Assembly: GCF_027460265.1 (NCBI RefSeq)
Contig: NZ_JAPZBC010000001.1
Coordinates: 4,161,501 to 4,225,500, forward strand
Source of the DNA: Streptomyces sp. WMMC940
GTDB lineage: Bacteria > Actinomycetota > Actinomycetes > Streptomycetales > Streptomycetaceae
Direction of reading: 5' to 3'
DNA: 64,000 bases
The translations under genes were made by a program, and so were the position numbers. Below the pieces are notes generated by a model. The model was given only the letters and a program-made list of their open reading frames with translations. It was not told the DNA's origin and did not search any database. Positions within the stretch are counted from its first letter, which is position 1, and the number at the start of each line of letters is the position of its first letter. Positions 8,065-16,353 of this stretch are shown here, piece by piece.

Positions 8065-8286
8065 GGAACGACCTTCCTTCCGGCTGTCCCGTGGCCCGAC
8101 GGGCCCGGGTGCGTCAGTGGAACGGCGGGTGACTGCCCGTGGCCCGGAAGCGGCATGCCGAGGTCGTCCCTGGGTGGGGAATCGATCACTTTCGGGCGGG
8201 AATCCCCGCCGCTGTACGCATGGTTCGCGGAATCGCCGTGGCGTCCGGGGCGTCCGCCTCGTGCGGGCCGTGGGCGGGACGGGGGC

Positions 8287-11187
8287 TCAGGCCGGTTCGT
8301 CGGCGAGTTCGGCGACGCCGGTGATGCGGTGCAGGGGGTAGGTGCGCACCTCGTCGGCGGTGTGGTCGTACGCGGTGACGAATCCGCCTTCGACGCGGAC
8401 CGGGGCGATGACCCGTTGGCTCGCGGCCCCGTCGGCGTTGACGTATCCGATCCAGATCGCGGACCCGGTGAGCGCGGCCGCCTGCACGGTCGCGAGGGTC
8501 TCGGCCGGGGTGGTGCGGGGCAGTTCGCCCGCACCGGTGTGCGGTGCCGGCTTCCGTACGGCCGTGGCGGCCAGGTCGCCCGCCCGGATCGCCTTCACCG
8601 CGGTGGCGAGCAGCGTGTCGTCCGGGGCGGGCGGCCCGTCCGGAACGGGCACCGGCGGGGTGCGGCGCGGGGTGCGGTGGGCGTCCGCGCGGATGATCAG
8701 CACATCGCCCTCCGCGGACTCCGCGGCCGGGGCGTACCCCATGGCCCGCAGCCCTTCGAGCAGCGTGGCCGGGTCGGCCTGGGCGGCCAGCACGGTGGGC
8801 GCGAGCCGGCGCATCCGCAGACCCCGGGAGCGGCGGTCGGCCGTGATCTCGTCGAGCAGCGCGTCGTCGTCGCAGCGGACGTAGGCGGAGGCGGCGCCGA
8901 TGCGCAGATGGCCGTGCTTGCGGGCCACGTCGTCGATGAGGTAGCTCAGCGGCTGCGGCACCGGGGTACGGCTGTGCTTGGCGAGGAAGGCGTGCAGGTC
9001 CGCCGCGGCCTGCCCGGCGTCCAGGGCCCGCCGTACGGACGCCGGCGTAAACCGGTAGACCGTCGCGCCACCCTTCGATTCCACGTCCGCAAGGACGCCC
9101 AGGGCCTCCGCCAGCGGGCGCTCCAGCGGGCCCGGTGCGACGGCGGTGAGGTCCGCCTGGAGGAGTACGTGGTCGAGCGGTTCGGGCAGCAGGGGGGCGA
9201 TCACCCCGGCGGCGAGAGCGGCCCGCGCGGCGAGAGCGGCGTGGCCGTGCGGGCCGGGCCGCGCGGGGCCGCTCCCGGCCGGCTCCCGCGGGGCGTCCGG
9301 CGTGCCCGGGACCGCGCCGGGGCCGGGCTGTCCTCCGGGGTGGTCGGCCGTCGCGGGAATCGGCGTCGCTGGGAGTGCCGTCGGGGGAAGTGTCGGGGTG
9401 GGAAGTTCCGTCGCGGCGGTCGCCGGGGTGGCCAGGAGGGTGCGGGCGGCGGTGGAGAGGGCACCGCGGCCGGTCAGTCCCAGGTGTTCCGCCTCGGCCA
9501 GGGTCCACATGGCGATGCGGGAGCGCAGATCGGAGGACTCGGGGAGGCCGGGAGTCGGTGCCGGGGTGCGGACCGGTCGCTCCCAGCGGAGCCGGGCGAG
9601 GACCGATTCCTGGTCCGGGGCGGCGCCCGAGGGCAGCTCGGCCAGCAGGGCCAGGACGCGGTGACGCACCTCGGGGGCGGCACCGCGGTCCAGGTCCGGG
9701 CCGAGCGCCGCGAGCGTTCGGCCCTTGGCGTCCTGGCCGCCGACCAGCCCGGGCGTCCGGGTGGCGGTGAGCCAGGCCGTCGCGAGGGCCGTCCAGCGCG
9801 AGGCCGCGGGCAGGTCCAGCCACTCGTCGTACGCGGGCGTCGGCGCGAACCGCTCCTCTCCCGTGGCCGTGCCGGCACGGGATGTACCCTCGCCGCCGTC
9901 GGAGGCGAGCAGGCCCGCCGCGTAGGCGAGTTCCAACCAGAACGAGGCGATCTGCTCGGAGACGTCGAGCGCGGCCGCGGTCCGCTTCAGATCGCGGACG
10001 CTCAGGCCGCCCGCCCGCAGCACCGCCGGCCCGCCCGTCTGCCAGTTCTTCAGCAGATCCTCGACGGTGGCGAGCGCGGTGTACGCCTGGCCTGCCGCCG
10101 TGCTGTCCACAATCTGTGGACGGTGTTCGGCGGCGACCCGGACCTCGGGCGCCACCGGTTCCGGTTCGCGGTGTGCCCGCCCGCCGCGCAGATGGAGCGC
10201 CACCTCGCGCGGCAGGACCACCGTCCGCGGCGACGAGGGCAGCAGCAGACCCCGGTCCCGCAGCCATCGCACCGGCGTCGAGTCCGCCGCGCCCGAGGAG
10301 TCGCCCGGCGGAGCCACCGTCCCGTACGGCGGGCCCCACACCAGACGGTCCAGTACCGCCAGCGCCTCCGCGGGCGCCGAGTCCAGCAGCGCCGTCATCC
10401 GGTCCCGTTCGGTGAACAGCGAGGTCAGCGACGCCACGGCCGACACCGGGTCATGGGTCGTCGGCAGCCCCGCGGCGGCGAGGATCTCCTGCAGCCGGCC
10501 CGGCGACATCCCCGAGGTGGCCTCGGCGACCGTCGGGCCGAGACCCGTCGGGGACGGGTGCTGAGGTGACGGCGCGAGCAGTTCGCGTGCGGTCCGCACC
10601 AGCCGCAGCCGGTCGTCGTCGCCCCAGACCAGCGCCTGCTCGCGCAGCACGCCGAGCGCGCGCGGGAGCGCCGCCTCGACCGCGGGGTCGCCGTCGTCGC
10701 CGCTGAGCAGTGCGAGCAGCGTCCCGTACGACGTGGGCTCCGCGGCCACGGCCAGGGCCTGGGCGGTCTGCTGGGCGAACCGGTCCAGCCGTTCCAGTGC
10801 CCTGACGACGGAGGCCCGGGTGCCGGCGCGGGTCGCGAGCTGCGTCAGGTCGTTCGGTACCGGGCTCAGCAGATCCGGGCGGGCGCGCAGCAGCGCGGCC
10901 AGCCCCCGGTCGCCGCGGTTCCGCAGGGCCTCGGCGAGGGTACGGGGCGGGGCCGCGGTGCGGTCGGCGGTGCCGGGGAGTGCGTCCGTGCCGCCGTGGG
11001 TGCCGGGCACCGAGTGCGCGGCCTCCCCGCCCCGGGTGTCCGCGGGCCTGCGCGCGGCGGCGCCGTCGTGCGGGCGTCCTGCCGCCCCGGTGGTGCCTCC
11101 CGCTTCGCGCGCGGGTCGTCCTGCCGGTGTCCCTGCGGACGTTCCTGCGGGCACGTGCGCCTCCCGATCGAGCTCACCGGTCCCCAT
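8287..11187 (-). CDS. Helicase-associated (Helicase_C_3 / XPB N-terminal-like) protein with WYL-like C-terminus
   Basis: 966 residues from the ATG at 11187. The ORF extends upstream, but that part is unsupported. The first 90 residues are a disordered Gly/Ala/Thr linker. Conserved sequence begins at RTLAEALRNRGDRGLAALLRARPDLL and continues through winged-helix-like repeats with SLFTERDRMTALLDSAP and RVLALLAELPSG. The segment SYLIDDVARKHGHLRIGAASAYVRCDDDALLDEI is the Helicase_C_3 (PF13625) hallmark. The last 65 residues (IWIGYVNADG, RVIAPVRVEGGFVTAYDH, RTYPLHRITGV) have a WYL-like ligand-binding pattern. No Walker motif is present, so it is not itself a helicase and probably works with XPB. 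It is divergent from the gene at 11265. Confidence 0.82.
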   Translation of the reverse strand: MGTGELDREAHVPAGTSAGTPAGRPAREAGGTTGAAGRPHDGAAARRPADTRGGEAAHSVPGTHGGTDALPGTADRTAAPPRTLAEALRNRGDRGLAALLRARPDLLSPVPNDLTQLATRAGTRASVVRALERLDRFAQQTAQALAVAAEPTSYGTLLALLSGDDGDPAVEAALPRALGVLREQALVWGDDDRLRLVRTARELLAPSPQHPSPTGLGPTVAEATSGMSPGRLQEILAAAGLPTTHDPVSAVASLTSLFTERDRMTALLDSAPAEALAVLDRLVWGPPYGTVAPPGDSSGAADSTPVRWLRDRGLLLPSSPRTVVLPREVALHLRGGRAHREPEPVAPEVRVAAEHRPQIVDSTAAGQAYTALATVEDLLKNWQTGGPAVLRAGGLSVRDLKRTAAALDVSEQIASFWLELAYAAGLLASDGGEGTSRAGTATGEERFAPTPAYDEWLDLPAASRWTALATAWLTATRTPGLVGGQDAKGRTLAALGPDLDRGAAPEVRHRVLALLAELPSGAAPDQESVLARLRWERPVRTPAPTPGLPESSDLRSRIAMWTLAEAEHLGLTGRGALSTAARTLLATPATAATELPTPTLPPTALPATPIPATADHPGGQPGPGAVPGTPDAPREPAGSGPARPGPHGHAALAARAALAAGVIAPLLPEPLDHVLLQADLTAVAPGPLERPLAEALGVLADVESKGGATVYRFTPASVRRALDAGQAAADLHAFLAKHSRTPVPQPLSYLIDDVARKHGHLRIGAASAYVRCDDDALLDEITADRRSRGLRMRRLAPTVLAAQADPATLLEGLRAMGYAPAAESAEGDVLIIRADAHRTPRRTPPVPVPDGPPAPDDTLLATAVKAIRAGDLAATAVRKPAPHTGAGELPRTTPAETLATVQAAALTGSAIWIGYVNADGAASQRVIAPVRVEGGFVTAYDHTADEVRTYPLHRITGVAELADEPA

Positions 11188-11194
11188 CCGCCCC

Positions 11195-11222
11195 ACGTTA
11201 GCCCCTGCCAAGGCGCTAACGT
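11195..11222. promoter_or_regulatory. 28-bp inverted repeat in a divergent promoter
   Basis: ACGTTAGC and GCTAACGT form perfect 8-bp arms around 12 bp. The repeat lies 8 bp before the Helicase_C_3 start and 42 bp before the plus-strand membrane protein start. It is AT-rich relative to its surroundings, as an operator or paired -10 elements would be. Confidence 0.45.
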
Positions 11223-11264
11223 CAGGACCGGGCGCCGGGACGGGCGCGCTGTGGAGGGGCAACC

Positions 11265-12275
11265 GTGGGGATCGAGAGCGATCAGCTTGTCTTCGACTAC
11301 CTGAGCCGGGTCGGCGATCTGGCGCAGCAGCGCCAGCTGCCGTCCGGCACCAGGATGCAGCTCGTGTCGTCGCTGCGTAACGAGATCGACCGGCAGCGCG
11401 CCAGGTACGGCACCGACAGCCCGGCGGCCGTCCAGCGCATTCTCGGACGGCTCGGCAGCCCCGACGAGGTGGTGGACGGGGCGAGCCCCGAGCACGGCCG
11501 CCGCCCCTCTCCGGACGGGACCGCCGGGACGGAGGCCGCCGCCGGGACGGCTCCCGCGTCCGTGCCCGAGCAGCGGTCGGGGGCGCCGGAGGCCGGAGCC
11601 GCGGGAGCGTCCGCCGCCGCGGCGGCCCCCGGAACGGTCCCGGGTGCCCGGGAACCCGAGTGGTGGCGGATCGAACGCGGGCGTTTCGAGGAGGCCGACT
11701 TCGGCGCGTTCGTCGGCGGGGTGGAGATCCCGGAGCTGCTGCGGCCACCGCGGAAGGACGAGGAGGACGGCGAGCGTGGCGGTGGCGGGCCGGAGAAGCC
11801 GGGCACGGCGCGGCGCCGACGGTTTCCGCGGTGGCGGCGCGCCGGGGCGGTGGGTGCCCCGGGTGCCGATGCCGCCGGTGCTTCCACGGGTGAGCCGCCG
11901 GTCGTGCCCGCGCCGTCCCGCGGGGGCGGCCGCCTCGCGCTCGGCAACCCCATGGTGCTGTTCGCCGCGATGCTCCTCGCCGTGGGCGCGGTCCTGGGCT
12001 CGCTGGTCGCCCTGGCCGGCGGCTGGCTGCTCGCCTACGCCACCCGCGCCCTCTCCCGCACCGAGGCGAAGTTCGCGGTCCTCGGCATCCCCGGGCTCGT
12101 CGCCACCAGCGCGGCGGTCTGGATCTGGGGCCGCGTCGAGGGCCGGTGGGGCGACCCGATCGCCCCGGGCGGCGACGCGATGCGGGAGGCGCTGACGGGG
12201 GCGTGGCCGTGGGTCGTGCGCGGCGCGGCGGTGGCGTCGGCCCTCTTCCTCCTCTGGCGCGCCCGCCGCCGCTGA
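11265..12275 (+). CDS. HAAS/DUF1700-like signalling membrane protein
   Basis: 336 residues, GTG start. The N-terminal 75 residues (DQLVFDYLSRVGDLAQQRQLPSG, RMQLVSSLRNEIDRQR, AAVQRILGRLGSPDEVV) match the helical HAAS/DUF1700 domain, which couples membrane proteins to PadR-type regulators. A long Ala/Gly/Pro-rich linker (about 80-220) follows, then three to four hydrophobic segments (LALGNPMVLFAAMLLAVGAV onwards; the last ends SALFLLWRARRR). No PadR gene is adjacent. The stop codon lies inside the first unit of a 21-bp tandem repeat. Confidence 0.65.
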   Translation: MGIESDQLVFDYLSRVGDLAQQRQLPSGTRMQLVSSLRNEIDRQRARYGTDSPAAVQRILGRLGSPDEVVDGASPEHGRRPSPDGTAGTEAAAGTAPASVPEQRSGAPEAGAAGASAAAAAPGTVPGAREPEWWRIERGRFEEADFGAFVGGVEIPELLRPPRKDEEDGERGGGGPEKPGTARRRRFPRWRRAGAVGAPGADAAGASTGEPPVVPAPSRGGGRLALGNPMVLFAAMLLAVGAVLGSLVALAGGWLLAYATRALSRTEAKFAVLGIPGLVATSAAVWIWGRVEGRWGDPIAPGGDAMREALTGAWPWVVRGAAVASALFLLWRARRR

Positions 12276-12327
12276 CGTCGCGCCTGCCGCCGCTGACGTC
12301 GCGCCTGCCGCCGCTGACGTCGCGCCT
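12265..12327. repeat. Three perfect 21-bp tandem repeats
   Basis: GCCGCCGCTGACGTCGCGCC-T occurs three times back to back without a mismatch. The stop codon of the upstream membrane protein (12273-12275) is in the first unit. Each unit also contains the palindrome GACGTC. Confidence 0.9.
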
Positions 12328-12330
12328 GCG

Positions 12331-12404
12331 GTGAGGCCGTGCGTCCGTGCGTCCGTGGTGGGGCGGGTGCGGTGAGGCCGTGCGTCCGTGGTGGGGCGGG
12401 TGCG
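12331..12404. repeat. Imperfect tandem duplication (41 bp + 33 bp)
   Basis: A 41-bp unit starting GTGAGGCCGTGCGTCC is followed directly by a 33-bp copy that lacks one internal 8-bp GTGCGTCC. It abuts the 21-bp array, so most of the gap between the membrane protein and the HAD gene is made of tandem repeats. Confidence 0.85.
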
Positions 12405-12467
12405 GGATGGGGCGGTGTGGTCACCCGTCACCCCGGGCACTCCAGGGCCCCGGGCACAATGGCACCC

Positions 12468-13112
12468 ATGGCCGCCTCGGAACCGCTGACCCGACCGCTC
12501 ACCATCGGCTTCGACCTCGACATGACGCTGATCGACTCGCGTCCCGGCATCCGGGCCGCCTACCGGGCGCTCTCCGCGGAGACCGGCGTGTGGATAGACG
12601 CCGACCTCGCGGTCACCCGGCTGGGGCCGCCGCTGGAGCAGGAGCTCGCGCACTGGTTCCCGGACGACCGGATCCTGGAGATGGGCGACCGCTACCGCGA
12701 GCTCTACCCCGAGTACGCCATATCCCCGACCCCGGCGATGCCCGGCGCCCGGGAGGCCGTCGCCGCGGTCCAGGCGCTCGGCGGGCGCGCGATCGTCGTC
12801 ACCGCCAAGCACGAGCCGAACGCCAAGACGCATCTCGCCCATCTCGGCATCGAGCCCGACGAAGTCATCGGATGGCTGTGGGCGGAGGCCAAGGGGGAGG
12901 CGTTGCGCGAGCACGACGCCCGGGTGTACGTGGGCGACCACGTCGGCGACGTACGGGGCGCGCGCACCGCGGGGGCGCTGTCGGTCGCCGTGCCGACCGG
13001 TCCGTGCGACGAGTTGGAGCTGCGCGAGGCGGGCGCGGACGTCGTCCTCCCCGACCTCACCGCGTTCCCCGCCTGGCTCGCCGGGTACGCGGGCTCGGCA
13101 GCGACAGCCTGA
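12468..13112 (+). CDS. HAD-superfamily phosphatase (phosphoglycolate phosphatase-like)
   Basis: 214 residues with HAD motif I GFDLDMTLIDSRPG (DxDMT nucleophile region) near residue 15, a C1-type cap, motif II IVVTAKHEPNAKTHL, and motif IV VYVGDHVGDVRGARTAG. This is the organisation of phosphoglycolate/pyrophosphate phosphatase-type enzymes that hydrolyse small phosphate esters in the cytoplasm. Substrate cannot be told. Two in-frame ATGs nine bases apart (12459, 12468) are possible starts, and the second is used here. It is followed by a convergent small membrane protein gene. Confidence 0.82.
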   Translation: MAASEPLTRPLTIGFDLDMTLIDSRPGIRAAYRALSAETGVWIDADLAVTRLGPPLEQELAHWFPDDRILEMGDRYRELYPEYAISPTPAMPGAREAVAAVQALGGRAIVVTAKHEPNAKTHLAHLGIEPDEVIGWLWAEAKGEALREHDARVYVGDHVGDVRGARTAGALSVAVPTGPCDELELREAGADVVLPDLTAFPAWLAGYAGSAATA

Positions 13113-13221
13113 TGAGAGCCGCTGTCCGGTGGAGGACGGCAGCCCTCACGCACCGGCGGGGACCGCTGCTCTCGCACCGGCGGGGACCGCGGCGGGGCTG
13201 CCCGGCGTTGAACCGCTGCGC

Positions 13222-13488
13222 CTACACGGAGGGGGCGGACGGCGCGGACGGGCGCGCCGCACGGCGCTGCGCGGCGATCGACCGGAGCACACCGATGCCC
13301 GCGACCAGGAAGCCGACGCCCATCAGCATGCTCACGAGGTACGCGGCCGTCGGAAACGGCTCGGTGCCGAGGAACAGAGGGGCCACGGTGACGAGAGTGG
13401 CCACGGCGCCGATGATGAAGACGATCGCGCCGGCACGGACCAGCCCGTCGCCGGGACCGGCCGAATTCGCTTGGGTTTCATGAGTCAC
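13222..13488 (-). CDS. Small two-helix membrane protein
   Basis: 88 residues from a GTG (VTHETQANSAGPGDGLVRAG). There are two clear transmembrane helices, GAIVFIIGAVATLVTVAPLFLG and AAYLVSMLMGVGFLVAGIGVL, followed by a short basic tail and a low-complexity PSAPSAPSV end. No catalytic motif is present. It is divergent from the cold-shock-domain gene, with about 160 bp between the two starts. It is a conserved-type actinobacterial membrane protein of unknown role. Confidence 0.6.
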   Translation of the reverse strand: MTHETQANSAGPGDGLVRAGAIVFIIGAVATLVTVAPLFLGTEPFPTAAYLVSMLMGVGFLVAGIGVLRSIAAQRRAARPSAPSAPSV

Positions 13489-13532
13489 CCGACCAGGGTA
13501 GTTCCCAGCGCGTAGGAACCACCGGGGACGTC

Positions 13533-13560
13533 TTGTCAGTGGCCCCCGGACCATTAGCCT
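13533..13560 (+). promoter_or_regulatory. Likely SigA-type promoter of the cold-shock-domain gene
   Basis: TTGTCA (13533-13538), a 16-bp spacer and TAGCCT (13555-13560) fit the Streptomyces housekeeping pattern (TTGACN / TAGPuPuT). Transcription would start near 13567 and leave an untranslated leader of about 80 nt before the GTG at 13648. Long leaders are common for cold-shock genes. Confidence 0.45.
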
Positions 13561-13647
13561 TGTGTGGTGGCGGGTCGGGCGGCCCGCTGCAGTGCTATCC
13601 AGACCGTTTTTTCGCAATTCCCGACGAGTACGAGGACGAGGACAGAC

Positions 13648-14031
13648 GTGCCTACCGGCAAGGTCAAGTGGTTCAACAGCGAGAAGGGCTTCGGCTTTCT
13701 CTCCCGCGACGACGGCGGCGACGTCTTCGTCCACTCGTCGGTGCTTCCTGACGGAGTCGACAGCCTGAAGCCCGGTCAGCGGGTCGAGTTCGGCGTCGTC
13801 GCGGGACAGCGCGGTGACCAGGCACTCTCGGTCACGGTTCTCGACCCGACCCCCTCCGTGGCCGCCGCACAGCGCCGCAAGCCGGACGAGCTGGCGTCGA
13901 TCGTGCAGGACCTGACGACGCTCCTGGAGAACATCACCCCGCAGCTGGAGCGGGGCCGCTACCCGGACAAGGCCCACGGCAAGAAGATCGCGGGCCTGCT
14001 GCGCGCGGTCGCCGACCAGCTCGACGTCTGA
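13648..14031 (+). CDS. Cold-shock-domain RNA-binding protein with C-terminal extension
   Basis: 127 residues. The first ~67 form a complete CspA-type OB fold: [19 protein letters not shown] (RNP1 KGFGFL) and [10 protein letters not shown] (RNP2 VFVH). A second part (residues 68-127: [47 protein letters not shown]) is helical and not found in the 65-70-residue housekeeping Csps. The protein should bind single-stranded RNA or DNA, and the extension may add oligomerisation. The GTG start is set by homology. A perfect hairpin follows the stop. Confidence 0.88.
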   Translation: MPTGKVKWFNSEKGFGFLSRDDGGDVFVHSSVLPDGVDSLKPGQRVEFGVVAGQRGDQALSVTVLDPTPSVAAAQRRKPDELASIVQDLTTLLENITPQLERGRYPDKAHGKKIAGLLRAVADQLDV

Positions 14032-14036
14032 CCGTC

Positions 14037-14068
14037 GCGGCGCCGCCCCTCCGGAGGGGCGGCGCCGC
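14037..14068. terminator. Perfect 32-bp palindrome, bidirectional terminator
   Basis: GCGGCGCCGCCCCTCC is followed directly by its exact reverse complement, centred in the 57-bp gap between the convergent cold-shock-domain and mqnD genes. A 14-15-bp GC stem is expected to stop transcription from both sides. Confidence 0.75.
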
Positions 14069-14088
14069 GGTCGGCCGAGGTCCGCGCG

Positions 14089-14946
14089 TCAGAGGCGGTG
14101 CGGCCGGACGAAGGACAACGCCTCGCGGCCGAGGGGAGGTACGAGCCCCTCGGCCGCGGCACGCGTGAGGAGGCCGCGGACGGCCGCGTAACCCGCCTCG
14201 CCGAGGTCGGCGGTGAACTCGTTGACGTAGAGCCCGATGTGCTGGTCGGCGACGGCCGGGTCCATCTCCTGGGCGTGCTCCATCACGTACGGGCGCGACG
14301 CCAACGGGTCGTCCCAGGCCATGCGGACGGACGTGCGAGCGGATTCGGCAAGGAGGTCCAGCAGCTCCGGGCCCAGCGAACGCTTGGCGATGATCGCGCC
14401 GAGCGGGATCGGCAGTCCGGTCGTGGTCTCCCAGTGCTCTCCCATGTCGGCCAGGCAGTTCAGGCCGTACTCCTGATAGGTGAACCGCGCCTCGTGGATC
14501 ACGAGTCCGGCGTCCACCTTGCCGTCCCGCACGGCCGGCATGATCTCGTGGAACGGCAGGACGACGACCCGGCCGACCCCCTCCGGCAGCACGTCCGCGG
14601 CCCACAGCCGGAACAGCAGGTACGCCGTCGACCTCTCGCTCGGCACGGCTACGGTCGCGTCGCTCAGGTCCGTGCCCGGCTCCCGGGTGAGCACGAGCGG
14701 GCCGCAGCCCCGGCCCAGCGCGCCGCCACAGGGCAGCAGCGCGTACTCGTCGAGGACGTACGGCAGCACCGCGTAGGAGACCTTCAGGACGTCGAACTCA
14801 CCGCGCTCGGCCATGCCGTTGGTGATGTCGATGTCCGCGAACGTCACGTCGAGGCGGGGCGCGCCCGGGACCCGTCCGTGCGCCCATGCGTCGAAGACGA
14901 ACGTGTCGTTCGGGCAGGGCGAGTAGGCGATCTTGATCTTGCTCAT
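14089..14946 (-). CDS. mqnD: 1,4-dihydroxy-6-naphthoate synthase (menaquinone, futalosine pathway)
   Basis: 285 residues of the MqnA/MqnD periplasmic-binding-protein-like fold. The start KIAYSPCPNDTFVFDAWAHG and later FHEIMPAVRDGKVDAGLVIHEARFTYQEYGL are MqnD signatures. The enzyme converts cyclic dehypoxanthine futalosine to 1,4-dihydroxy-6-naphthoate. The start codon overlaps the stop of mqnB by ATGA (14943-14946), which indicates translational coupling and confirms the assignment, because MqnB acts two steps earlier in the same pathway. Cytoplasmic. Confidence 0.93.
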   Translation of the reverse strand: MSKIKIAYSPCPNDTFVFDAWAHGRVPGAPRLDVTFADIDITNGMAERGEFDVLKVSYAVLPYVLDEYALLPCGGALGRGCGPLVLTREPGTDLSDATVAVPSERSTAYLLFRLWAADVLPEGVGRVVVLPFHEIMPAVRDGKVDAGLVIHEARFTYQEYGLNCLADMGEHWETTTGLPIPLGAIIAKRSLGPELLDLLAESARTSVRMAWDDPLASRPYVMEHAQEMDPAVADQHIGLYVNEFTADLGEAGYAAVRGLLTRAAAEGLVPPLGREALSFVRPHRL

Positions 14947-15665
14947 CGGGCCTCCTCCTCGAGGACGGGGCGCAGCAGCCGGAAAGCGTTCCGCAGGGCG
15001 TCCAGGGCCTCGCCGATGCGCCAGGCCGCCCGGTCTCGGGGGCCGACGGCGTTGGACACGGCGCGGATCTCGACGACGGGAACGCCGTGCGTCGCGGCGG
15101 CCTCGGCCACCCCGAACCCCTCCATCGCCTCGACGGCGGCGCGGGGGTGACGTGCGGTCAGCTCGGCGGCGCGGTCGGCGGTGCCGGTGACGGTCGACAC
15201 CGTGAGGACGGGCCCGTGTACCGCGCCCAGTGCCTCGGCGATCCGCTCCGACAGCGCGGCGGGCGGGTGCACGGAACGCCCGAAGCCCAGTTCCTCGACC
15301 GGCAGGTGCCCGTCGGGTGTCTGCGCGCCCAGGTCGGCGGCGACGATCGCGTCCGCGACCACGAGCGTGACCGGCGGGGCGATGCCCGCGAAACCGCCGC
15401 CGATCCCGGCGGACACGACCAGGTCGTACGCGGGAGCGCCGGGCGCGGCCGCCGTCGCGGCCGTCAGTGCCGTGGCCGTCGCCGCGGCCGCCGCTGCGGG
15501 ACCGACGCCCCCGGCCATGACGTCCACCGTCGTCCCCGCGCCCGCGCAGCGGTGCAGGGTGTGACCGCCCGGGATGCGGTGGGCGGTCACGGGGCCGCCG
15601 GGGGCGAGCCCGGCGGCGGCGGAGTCGGCCTCCGCCCGCACCGCGGTGACGACGAGTACGCGCAT
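14943..15665 (-). CDS. mqnB: Futalosine hydrolase
   Basis: 240 residues, nucleoside phosphorylase/hydrolase fold. Visible are LVVTAVRAEADSA at the start, the Gly-rich segment VVSAGIGGGFAG, the purine-ribose motif VEAMEGFGVAEAA (E-M-E type ribose binding) and EIRAVSNAVGPRDRAAWRIG with a catalytic Asp in NAVGPRD. It removes hypoxanthine from futalosine in menaquinone synthesis. It is co-transcribed with mqnD through a 4-bp overlap, and the DUF2771 gene lies 23 bp upstream. Confidence 0.92.
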   Translation of the reverse strand: MRVLVVTAVRAEADSAAAGLAPGGPVTAHRIPGGHTLHRCAGAGTTVDVMAGGVGPAAAAAATATALTAATAAAPGAPAYDLVVSAGIGGGFAGIAPPVTLVVADAIVAADLGAQTPDGHLPVEELGFGRSVHPPAALSERIAEALGAVHGPVLTVSTVTGTADRAAELTARHPRAAVEAMEGFGVAEAAATHGVPVVEIRAVSNAVGPRDRAAWRIGEALDALRNAFRLLRPVLEEEAR

Positions 15666-15688
15666 GGCTGAGCCGTTACGGTCGGCGC

Positions 15689-16168
15689 TCAGTCCTGGGC
15701 GAGCTTGAAGTGCCAGATTCCGGTCAGCTTCTTGCCCGAGGTCTCCACGATGGACACCTGCGCGGAACTGGAGGGCTCACCGGTCGTCGGGCTGGTGAAG
15801 AAGGCGCTGGCCGGGATCGTCCGGTACGTCTTGTGGTACGGCTCCTGCTCGGCGCGTTCGCCGCCGATGAAGATCGTCCAGCCGTTCTCGGCGATCTCGG
15901 GCTCGACACCGAAGCGGATCTTGTCGTCCGGCGCGACGGTGATGGACTTCTCGGCCTTCTCGTTGAGGCAGTCCTGGATCTGCGACTCCTTGATGGCCCG
16001 GCCGTCGTTGTAGCAGGCGGCTTCGGTGTGCACCGAGGTCGTCCCGACCGTCACGGTCGCGAGCGGCGTCGGCTTGTCGCAGGCGGAGAGTACGAGGAGG
16101 CCGGCGGACACGGCGCCGAGGGCGGCGGCGGCCCGGCGGCGCTTGCCGGAGAGGAACGCAACGGTCAT
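15689..16168 (-). CDS. DUF2771 family lipoprotein
   Basis: 159 residues. A twin-basic N-region (SGKRRRAAAALGAVSAG) leads to a hydrophobic core and a lipobox LVLSAC (Cys about residue 30), so it is a lipoprotein anchored outside the membrane. The mature part holds TVGTTSVHTEAACYNDG, IQDCLNEK and a C-terminal SSAQVSIVETSGKKLTGIWHFKL, typical of DUF2771, with two further cysteines likely paired. Function unknown. It is encoded just upstream of mqnB on the same strand and probably shares its transcript. Confidence 0.82.
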   Translation of the reverse strand: MTVAFLSGKRRRAAAALGAVSAGLLVLSACDKPTPLATVTVGTTSVHTEAACYNDGRAIKESQIQDCLNEKAEKSITVAPDDKIRFGVEPEIAENGWTIFIGGERAEQEPYHKTYRTIPASAFFTSPTTGEPSSSAQVSIVETSGKKLTGIWHFKLAQD

Positions 16169-16353
16169 GGTCCGAAGGCTATCGGGCGCCCGGTGTCCCG
16201 CAGCGCGGGGGTGCGGCGTGGCGTCCCCGATGGCTCCGCCCGCCCGCCCGTCCGCAGGTCCGCCCGTCCACCCTGCGCCGTCCGCGACCCCCGGCCGCGG
16301 GTCTCGCCGCGCCCCGGTGGGACCCGTGCTCCGGAGCCCACCGTGCGGCCGCC

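Noticed and set aside
5936..12404. CRISPR array (tandem repeats at 5936 and 12265)
   Set aside because: The units are 7, 21 and about 41 bp with no spacers between them, and no cas genes are present. They are simple tandem repeats.
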